Below, piece by piece: positions 55,601-64,000 of a DNA stretch of 64,000 bases (its first letter is position 1; each line of letters begins with the position of its first letter). The DNA is taken from assembly GCA_028095005.1 (NCBI GenBank), contig CM051460.1, forward strand, positions 62,783,676 to 62,847,675. Direction: 5' to 3'. Below the pieces are notes generated by a model. The model saw only the letters and a program-made list of their open reading frames with translations. It was not told the DNA's origin and searched no databases. The stretch comes from Rhynchospora pubera (lineage: Eukaryota > Streptophyta > Magnoliopsida > Poales > Cyperaceae). The position numbers and the translations under genes were made by a program.

Positions 55601-57491
55601 TAACCAATTTTTTTATTTTTTTGGGTACATAAAGCAAACAGGATTTGCACAATTGTATCCCTGAATATATTTTTTTAAAAAAAGCTCCCTTAAGAAAGAT
55701 TTGTTAATATAATTGTTAAAAACTTAAAATGCACAAACAATTTTGTCTTTCTAGGATTACATGCCCAGCTTCGATTTTTTTTTTTCCACCTCACAATTTT
55801 ACTGCGTAAGTGCTTGTTTTCGTCCTAAAATGCGGTAATGTTTTCGAGGGGATTATAATTGTCAGTTCAGTAATTTAGATTGAAAAACTTCCATTTTCTT
55901 GCAATTGTTTCCTTTTTAAATCATGAGAGGAGCTGCTGCTAGGCTAAGCAAGCATATGGTTGAACTAACCAACTACATTTCTATTTCCAGCTTTATAGAC
56001 TGAAATTTAAGCACTATAGTCTATAGCAAGGGCTCTTAAACTAAGGGAATTGTAAGCACTATAGTCTATAGCAAGGGCTCTTAAACTAATGGAATTGTTT
56101 TAGTGTTTCAAAGGAACCCACTGTGTCATTCATTGTGTCTAGTCTGGTTGGTTGTCTAGATTAGATTCTTAACATAATTTATTAAATCTCATGTCCTTCA
56201 AGAAGCAGCACGGCTCCTTTTACTGTCATATATGTTTCTTTGCCCAGATTATTCTGAGACCATGTTTCATCTGTCATACAAGGCTCATTTATTTTCCCTT
56301 CTTGTTCAGAAACAATATTTTAATTTAGACAATAACTTCGCTAAGCAGAAGATAGCATGTGCCTCAAGAAAATTTTGACCTCAATTAGTGAAAAGCAGTT
56401 CATTTGCAAAGGTGTACTTATTCTTACTTCTTTATACAATAAGGACAACTAAATAGTATTCCATGTTACTTTCTTTATAATAAAAAAATCATAACAAGAA
56501 ACAAATCTGTTTTTCTTTGCTTTTTATTCCTAAATTTTTTTTTCTTTTTTTTTGAATGATACAAGATGTATCCAGGAATCACTGATTTCCTTAAATCAGG
56601 CCTGTTCCGTTGGGCAGGAGATGCCACTTCCTTCAAAGTTAATGGCAGCTCGAGCTTCATCGAGATTGTTTGCTCCCCCAACAATCCTGATGGCACCCTC
56701 AGACGTGCTGTACTGAGCACGGAAGCTGGCAAGCTGGTCCACGACCTGGCATACTACTGGCCCCAGTACACCCCAATGCGCGGCCCAGCCGACGAGGACA
56801 TCATGCTTTTCACGGTTTCCAAGGCCACCGGGCATGCCGGCACACGCATCGGGTGGGCCCTGGTAAGGGATGCTGACATAGCAAGCAGGATGGTCAAGTT
56901 TATTGAGATGAACTCCATCGGCGTCTCCAAGGACTCCCAGGTCCGTGCCGCCCGCATCCTCCAGGTCATCTCTGATGGATATGAGCTCCCAGATCCTGAC
57001 AGCACCACCAGCTTCTTTCACTTTAGCCGACGCCTCCTAGCTGACAGGTGGCAGCGGCTTCGCTGGGCTGTTGAGGAGTCGGAGCGCTTCAGCCTGCCCC
57101 AATTTTCATCAGAGTTCTGTGAGTTCACAAAGGAACACACAGAAACTTATCCTGGTATATATGCATAGAAAGTCATTGTCAGTTTTGAGTTTTGCACGAC
57201 CGACAATTTTGTTCCAAGCGACCCCTAGAAAAGAAAAGAAAAATTAAATATTAAGTGAAGTATCAGTGATTTGTACCACTTTAATTTGATTTGTTCACAG
57301 CATTTGCATGGCTGAGGTGTGATGACGAGAGCATCGAGGATTGTGAGGGCTTCTTCAAGAGCATGAAGGTGCTGACTCGGAGCGGGAGGCATTTTGGTGC
57401 AGGGTCTGAGTACATCCGCATCAGCATGCTAGACAGGGCCCGCAACTTTGATCTCTTTGTTGAGCGCATCGCTTCCCTGGGGCTGGGTTGA
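52663..57491 (+). CDS. Tryptophan aminotransferase-related protein, TAR2-like, 471 aa, four exons
   Basis: Exons are 52663-52994, 53592-53895, 56566-57154 and 57301-57491, totalling 1416 nt in one frame. The family is PLP-dependent (alliinase C-terminal type) and converts Trp to indole-3-pyruvate, the first step of the main auxin pathway. A polar N-terminus is followed by a hydrophobic segment at about 58-77 (signal anchor, as in TAR2). Then come LDHGDPTMFEPFW, VIIPGWHTMSYFSD, the GVGSTQL cofactor loop, CSPNNPDG, the Schiff-base Lys298 in SKATGHAGTRIGWAL, and SKDSQVRA. The C-terminus has TRSGRHFGAGSEYIRISML. There is no EGF-like domain, unlike true alliinases. All introns are GT..AG, and the first two contain transposons. 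I see no inactivating change. Confidence 0.9.
53259..53456. mobile_element. About 200-bp foldback MITE in TAR intron 1
   Basis: GATCCTCTGGTCG at the left and CGACCAGAGGATC at the right are inverted. Inside, GTCTGATTTAATCTCGACGG pairs with the complementary ATTAAATCAGACGG. A target duplication was not settled. Confidence 0.75.
54007..55140. mobile_element. Mutator-like non-autonomous element in TAR intron 2
   Basis: The inverted ends are about 85 bp (GGAATCGTATCCTCTACC left, GAAATCGTATCCTCTACC right, read inward), later sharing GGAGCGTT-GATT-AATCCAACG. They are flanked by the direct duplication GGAAGTAAG (53998-54006 and 55141-55149). The 9-bp duplication is the mark of Mutator-like elements. 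No transposase is seen. The inside (about 54700-55020) is GC-rich and could be captured gene sequence. Confidence 0.92.
56009..56098 (+). repeat. 45-bp tandem duplication in TAR intron 2
   Basis: GCACTATAGTCTATAGCAAG starts at 56011 and 56056. The copies differ by about one base. Confidence 0.9.
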
Positions 57492-57826
57492 TTAAGAGCA
57501 ATTTGGGAATTTATTCTTGGCAACTTTTATTTTTGTAGGATTTGCTGAGAAAAATGTAGAGTTTTTATTTGTTTTTTTTCTTGTTTTTGAAAGAATAACA
57601 TTATCTGTAGCATTAATTGTTGGACGCGTTGTGTATTATATACTCAACAGTTTGGTAATGATTTGCCATTTGCATGCAGAGTGTTTGTTCTCTCTACTCT
57701 AGTCTAGATTGTGGTGTGCATGCTTTGGTTTGGTTCTGCATTTGTTGGATGCGTTACGTTAGGTACTCAAAAACAATACTAATGCAAAGCATACCAAGAT
57801 GTTTTGACATGCTCGACAAGCATGCA

Positions 57827-58113
57827 GCTCGAGAAGATGTCGTACATCAATGACTCAAACAAGGTAACAACAACCTACATCAAGGCGCTCATGCTACTCG
57901 AGGACTGCCTGCTGAAACATTTGTGAATAAGGAGGCAAAAAAAGAAGATGAGCAGCAGCAATGCCAAGGCACTCAATTCCATGAAGCAGAAGCTCAAAAA
58001 AAACAATAAGCAGTACGAGGAATTTGATTGCAAACTACCGTGCAAAACCAGTTGATGATGTGTAGAGTGAATGAGAGTACGAGGAGCCAGATATCTTTGA
58101 TGATAGACCCTAG
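57827..58113 (+). pseudogene. eIF3c fragment, N-terminal region, frameshifted
   Basis: Translated pieces match translation initiation factor 3 subunit C: YIKALMLLEDCLL, NKEAKK, then MSSSNAKALNSMKQKLKKNN and SEYEEPDIFDD. They lie in three frames with stop codons between them and no introns, so this is a broken, possibly processed, copy. It sits 0.3 kb after the TAR stop codon on the same strand. Confidence 0.85.
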
Positions 58114-59285
58114 ACTCTAAACCCTAAACCCAACCAAAGAATTATAAAATGGTCTGATTTTATGCAATAAATGCGAAAATAAGCTGAATAATTTGAATTA
58201 TTTTGTTAATCTTTCCCAAATCAGAAAATCTGTTATTATTTCAAGACTAATTGGTAGCAAAAGGGTGTGCGTGCTGGTTTAAACAAAGAGGAGCAAGCTT
58301 CCTCTTTGATATTATTAAGGTGTTCATTCTCAACTCATGTTCTTTTCTTTAAATTGAAACATTGTATTATTCATATGCTTAATGTACTTCTGGATGATTA
58401 AATTGATGAATCTTTGATAAATAATGGGGTGCCTTTGATATATTGTTTGTTGCACAGTTATCAGTATGGCAATGTTTTTTCATGCATGTTGGTTTTTTGT
58501 TATTTATTTATTTATTTATTTTGGTTGCTTTCAGGATCATCATGACCACGGTATGAAATTTATTGACAAATGATATCCTTTCAGGGACCTTTATGCAAAA
58601 TATGCCTTCTTTCATTTCTCTTCCTTCATTCTTGCTAACAAGGTTTGCTTTGTTTTTTTACAGTGCTTTGTGCTCACAATATGGAAGATGTGATGCAGAA
58701 AGAAATGCATTTGGTATTGTGAGTCTTTAATTTCTTTTAACTTCAGCATATTTTTATAGACAGTGCAGAAAGAGACTTCAGATTGAGCTTTACATTATTC
58801 TTTATTATAAATTTATAGATCTTATTACTGGATTATTTTAGTTTACATCATTTCTGCAGCCAAGCATGAAATATGGTAGGACAGTAATTTGCACAATCAC
58901 ATCTTAGGTCAGTATAATAAAAGTTGATATTTTCACCTTAAAAAACATATATTACTTGCTAATTTGAAAAGTGAGCTGGCACCGTGTGTTCATAATAGCC
59001 TAATAGGTTACTAGAAAATAGAAATGTATCTAATATTAAAATGAGCTTCATCTGAGAGAGATTCATTTTCAAAGCATTGTATGAAGGTAATTTTTTTTTC
59101 CTTTTGAGGTTGTATTGTATGAAGGTAATAGATCTTTAGATAATCAGCCTGAAAACCCACTTTAATATATGTATGCTACACTTATTCATGCCCATGAATT
59201 GTCATTATGTTGCTTTTGTCCATTCACCACTTAATTTGTTTGTATAGTTCTTTTTTAATTAAAAATAATTTCTTGTCTTACCTTA
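58114..59285. other. AT-rich spacer
   Basis: No gene is recognised. Short exon-like pieces with AG and GT borders exist, for example near 58663-58713 (ALCSQYGRCDAERNAFG), but I cannot link them. Confidence 0.3.
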
Positions 59286-59433
59286 GGGGCCGTTTGGATG
59301 TTGTAGGAATTTGAAAAGTTTGTAATTCCTAGGCATAAAGTGTGTAACTTTGTGAAGAATTTGAATTGTTTATAATAAATTTGGTATAGAAAATGCTCAA
59401 AATTTGCAATTCCGGCCCCATCCAAACGGGGCC
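59286..59433. mobile_element. 148-bp Tourist-like MITE (PIF/Harbinger type)
   Basis: The ends GGGGCCGTTTGGATG (left) and GGCCCCGTTTGGATG (read inward from the right) are inverted, and TTA flanks both sides (59283-59285 and 59434-59436). A TTA target duplication and these ends fit PIF/Harbinger MITEs. Confidence 0.85.
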
Positions 59434-59639
59434 TTAAAAAGAAAGATGATTCTCCTGTATCAAGATTATCAAACAAAAAAAATGGACAATTGTAAAAATA
59501 TCTTCCTTTTTGGAAGTATATACGATAACATAAGAAAGGTCTAGTGATACAGGAGAATATTTTTACAATTATAAGTAACTCAATTTCAAACCCTGAAGTT
59601 ACTGTAGGTAAAGCTCAAATCGCAACGGTTTGAGTTACT

Positions 59640-60100
59640 GTTCTGAAATGAATCTCAACCCTTCGTCTCCACTGACGTCGATGCCTTTTTCCTGCTCCCA
59701 CGAAGCTTCGTCCATATGTTTACTTCTCTTTTTTTCTTTCGCTTTCCCCAACGAAGTAAACAAAAAAAAAAAGCCCAACTGGCCTTGACCCCTTAGCAAT
59801 TGGGAGCAAGAGCGGACGGCGGCGATGGAGGGGTAAAGCTATCGCTGAATGATTTACTTTCGACCGTGGCTATCTTAGCGCATTTCTGCTGCCTCTTCCT
59901 TTCGCCTCTTTCCTCTGCGTAATAATATCCCTTCCTTTTTTCTCTCTTTTTGTTGGGTTTTCTACGTTTCTTGCTTTTTCTAGGGTTTTCTGGTCTGCTG
60001 TCTCTCTTAATCAGGTTGGATTTTGACTGTCGCTTCAATTTCTTAGGATCGAGTGTTATCTTTCCCCTTCTGGGTGGTTAATTTTTTGTTCTTTCATTTG
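59640..60100 (+). promoter_or_regulatory. Possible 5' end of an unresolved plus-strand gene
   Basis: A GC-richer, CT-rich stretch with CTAGGGTTTTC (about 59980) resembles plant leaders of housekeeping genes, followed by AT-rich DNA with intron-like spacing. No protein was identified. Confidence 0.3.
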
Positions 60101-63100
60101 GGATTGGGTGATATTATTTTATCCTGCTGTGACGATGGCTGGTCTTAGGATTGTTGTCTTTTGTTTGTGTCTTATTTGATTTATTAGGTCGTACTGAGAA
60201 AACTAAGTTATAATCATCTGCTTTATGCTTGGTCGCTATTTTTTTCCAGAGGTGTATGTCAACAACGCAAAACATGCTAAAAAGAAATTCAAACTGTAAA
60301 TAAAAATTTTGGTGAGTAAACTATGTAATGCATGTAGTAAGGAAAAAAAAAACCCATAATGCAAAAATTGGAAGCATTTTTCTCCAGCAGTTTATTATTT
60401 TGGTTTTTCACTTCTTTTCCTCATCTATTCTTACTTTCATTTTTGTTCTGTATTTTCTGCCCTCTTTTTTCCCCTCTTCCTTTCTATCTGTTCACAGGTC
60501 TTCAGCATGGTATTGCATTCTTCTCCCTACTGTCGGGTCAACCTTGGCCAGGTACATGTGCTCTTCTGCGTTTTTATATTATATGTTTTTTTTTCTTTTC
60601 CTAATATGTGGCTTATGAAAAGGCAATTTGTTTATTAAAAAATTTTCTATGCTTGGGTTTTTTAATCAGCTGACAGACAAATTTTTTGAGGGGCCACATG
60701 GTTCAGCTTATGCTATCGAGCCAATTTCTTCACCTCTTTGATATTGTGGCGCTGGACGAACAATCAAAGAAAGAACCAATTGTTCTTATCTGAAATTCAG
60801 TTTTGAAAGACGACTTCGAAAATAAGCACATCTAATTATACGCTTTTAACATTACAGCTAAACACCCTAAACAGATCAATAAACAAATTAAACATTCTAC
60901 TTTCAACAGATATCACCCTCTCGTAGCTTTTTCCTTTGTTGCTTCCAAAGAACTATGGACTAAAGCCATTCAGCGGCCAAAATTTTACTTCATCTGAGAG
61001 ATCCAAGAAATCGCTCACTTCATTAATAGGTAGAATGCTCTCAGCTTCCTCACGTAAGCACCAAAGCATACATACTATAACAATGATATATGATCCCTCT
61101 TATACTGTAGATTACGAAAGAAGAACAACATTTTTATTTTTGTCACATGCTCTTAGAGCAATAATAATAAGAGAAATAATAACGATAATAAGAATGCCTC
61201 CTATATCAGACGCAACAATAAATGTAACACTACCAATTATATACATACTCCAATTTCAAACTAGAAAAATGTCGATCGAGCTAACATTGTTCGAACCGAG
61301 GGGAGAAATGAGGAAGGAAGTATTTGGGAAGAACAGCCAGAGGTGCATATCTTTAAGTTTTTCCTTATTTCATTAAATCCAACATTATGTTTTGTCCAAT
61401 TGTTAGCAATTGTGATCAGATTGGTCACAAGTGTGCATTCCAGTAAGACTTTGCTCTTACAGTGGCAAAAGTATATTATTACTTGACTGAAAATGTTTGA
61501 TGAGCAAAAATTTTTATTTTTTTTTTCTCTACGAGCAACATCAGTGTCATCTTGCAATCTCCTTCATGTTATCCACCGAAATCTCAAATCTCATGCATGT
61601 CAAACTAGCTTGAAATTCTTTGAAATTGTGAAGTACTCTTCAAGGAGACGTGATGTTGCAGAACCTACACTAGGTTATTTTGCTATGCAACATACCTAAT
61701 TCTCAAAAAATATTAATGAGGGTGTGTAAATTGATATAATGTACAAAGTTCGATAGACTCTTTTAACTTTCAAATGGAAATTTTTTCTATTTCTAATAAG
61801 TCTGTTAATGAAAAAGAAAAAGTCTATACATGATGAATAGTATGCCCTTCTTTACTATCTGAATTTCATGGCATATAACTGTTTCCTCATCATGAAGTAC
61901 CATAATATAATTGATTTATTTTCAGTGTTCTCCTATCTATTTTCTAATTATAATTAGACTTATACTTTATAGACTGGATTGTATGTTTGATTTTATTAAT
62001 TACACTTTGATATAATAATTTGATTAAGGTTTGCTTTCGTATCTGCAGTTGCCGATGTAAAGTGATAGGAAGTCATGCACAATTGCACAAGTGGTTTCTT
62101 ATCTCACCTCAATATTTTTCCTCATGTTTCTCCCCATTTAAGTGAAGTCGAATGAAGTTAGAGATGCTGTATTTTGGTATTGTAACTCAATTTATTAAAT
62201 TATGAACCGGTTGCAACTTGATTATTTATTTTGCTCGGTTCTGGTAAATGTCTTAGGCCAGACAGTTCTCAGTTAGCTTTGTTGATTGGGATGCTTTGGG
62301 TTAAAGGATCAGCAGTAGAATTAGCTGATTAAGGATTTAAATGCTGATTGGGATGCTTTGCATTTATTATTTGCAATCTCAGGTTTATTTGTGATTTATC
62401 TTCTTTCTTATATTGTTTCTCAGCTTCATGGTTGCTCTACTTTTATCGCTGGAGGGATCAACATTGTTGATCTTTTTTCCTTTTTTTGGATGTTTTGTTT
62501 CTGGCTGAAGCTATTAAAGCTTCTGAAAATAAGCATGTAGAGCATGAGCAATGAATAAAAGGTGGCAACATGAGGTACAACTACATCTCTATTTCTGATC
62601 TCATATGGACTAATTCTATCTGATTCTTATTGAGTATTTTTCTTTTTTGGCTTCTTTGACAAAAAGTGTCATAACAACATCATCTCTATTTTTATAAACA
62701 ACACTATTTTCAAATGAGGTAATATGCCGTCTCATTTCATTTATATATTCAGGTTATTTACAATATATTTATGTGCAGTTCTAAAATGACAAGCGGACCA
62801 GCAAGCTCCGTTTGGTTATGTACCATAACAAGACTATAGAGGTTTGTGTCAATTGCTTTGTTTATTCCCTTTTTTAGTACCATATATGTATGTTCATATC
62901 TATGAAGCCTTCTTTAGGTCAATATCTATTATTGTGGATTGAGCACATTATTGTTTTAGCTTGGTAAATTATCATAGGGAAAGAAATATGTTTTTACTGA
63001 ATATTCTGAATTGGATTTTTTAGGGTCACTCTTTTGGTTTTGGCTGATGATGTGTGTGAGTACATTCATTCAGCGTATTAAGCTATCAAGAAACCTCCAG

Positions 63101-64000
63101 TATCGTATCGAATTTAGCTTACCTTCCAAGCTAAGATTGAGTTTGTGGAGGAAGAAGTTCAGATCTATTCGAGTATGAAAATTTAACCTTTTTTCTATTA
63201 TTGTCCTTCCTCTTTCTCTTTTTTTTTTTGATGAGCTTGATCGATTACATAATTCTTTAGAAATTTGCATCGCAAATATGCTTTTGTGAATTATTTTGAG
63301 GTATGACCTTTCAATTCAACTGAGTCCATATAGGTTCTGTTTAGGGTATGTGCATGGATATCTGATCAATGTTGGTACCAGTTACAGATCAAGGTTCACA
63401 TTTGCTAAATGTAAATTAATTATTTTATTTCTTACAATTTAGTAAACTTATCAGTTGGGATTAGAGTTTCTATTTTCCAACATTTAAGATTATTATAGAA
63501 AAAATCGATTAATAAAAAATAATTATCTTTTTTCTATTGTCATTTATTTGACATAGTGATCATGTTCATGTAAATACCTAATATGTTGGTACCATTACTT
63601 GAACATTTTACCGTACTTGAAGACATTAGTTTCATTTTCTCTTGTATTTTCCTTTGAATGTACCAAACTACTTTAGATTCTCATCTGCTTCTAATATTAT
63701 TTGATTTGTTTTTAGGGAGTTTATGAATGTGTCATGCTCTATAACTTACTTTATGAATGGTATGTAATTTGGCTAATGCTGATCTCTCTATTTTATAGCG
63801 TTGCAATGATCATGGGATATGTTATCTCCATCTTTGTGACGCTCTTGGTTAGTATATTTCTCTGATCAAAATTTACTGTTAATCATTTTCCTATAGTTGG
63901 TTTATTTATCTCAAAATTTGTAGGGGTGGTATGTTTATTTAAAAAAAAAACTTGAAAAGAAGATACATACAGATTAAAATTCATAGTGTGGTATTGTTAA
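60101..64000. other. AT-rich DNA, no identified gene
   Basis: Some segments have exon-like borders, for example 60499-60552 (AG/GTCTTCAGCATGG..GGCCAG/GTACAT) and about 63800-63848. Their translations are short and unknown to me. It may be intronic or non-coding transcript. Confidence 0.3.

Noticed and set aside
52663..57491. TAR gene called as an alliinase (garlic-type C-S lyase)
   Set aside because: It lacks the EGF-like domain and has the membrane-anchor N-terminus and motifs of TAA1/TAR proteins.
59441..59575. Overlapping inverted ATTCTCCTGTATCA and AATTGTAAAAATAT pieces as a MITE
   Set aside because: The arms overlap irregularly and no target duplication could be set.

Overview
The window is flowering-plant nuclear DNA, and I favour a monocot. 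The signs are a huge Tat/Ogre-type Ty3-gypsy retrotransposon, Tourist-like, Mutator-like and foldback elements, a spliced tryptophan-aminotransferase-related (TAR) gene with a GC-rich first exon, and GT..AG introns with pyrimidine-rich acceptors. I cannot name the species.

Positions 1-31065 are one LTR retrotransposon whose 5' end lies outside the window. The stretch 1-4006 is the end of the 5' LTR and matches 27063-31065 almost perfectly; I saw only three one-base differences, all in poly-A runs. A primer binding site follows (4012-4029). Next come a gag ORF (4149-7838) and, after a single in-frame stop, a very long pol ORF in the same frame (7839-16982) carrying protease, RT, two RNase H modules and integrase. 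A 19-bp tandem duplication throws the integrase C-terminus out of frame. Then comes about 1.6 kb of hairpin-rich tandem repeats. Two spliced genes follow on the opposite strand: a plant-transposon-domain gene (19062-20362) and a plant-mobile-domain (PMD) gene (20779-24128, with a possible first exon near 24.7 kb). A hairpin and G-rich tract at 24181-24237 look like the polypurine tract. The 3' LTR would then be 24238-31065 (about 6.8 kb), with a TATA box and poly(A) signal near 26.6-26.7 kb, and the whole element about 34 kb.

Positions 31066-43500 are gene-poor. They hold a Helitron 3' terminus, a long inverted repeat, an alanine aminotransferase pseudogene fragment with an in-frame stop, and a decayed copia remnant. 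Positions 43581-45940 form a foldback transposon with nested palindromes. Positions 46240-51929 form a chain of foldback elements joined at TA repeats. One of these, about 2.9 kb, encodes a FAR1-type DNA-binding domain.

Positions 52500-57491 hold the only apparently intact host gene, a four-exon TAR2-like gene. The first intron carries a small foldback element and the second a Mutator-like element with a 9-bp target duplication. An eIF3c pseudogene fragment, a Tourist-like MITE and unresolved AT-rich DNA complete the window.

The retrotransposon's sense genes make its particle and its replication and integration enzymes. Its antisense genes seem to be expressed from their own promoter(s) within the element. 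The TAR gene should act in auxin synthesis (Trp to indole-3-pyruvate), and the foldback chain ends about 0.6 kb upstream of its predicted TATA box.
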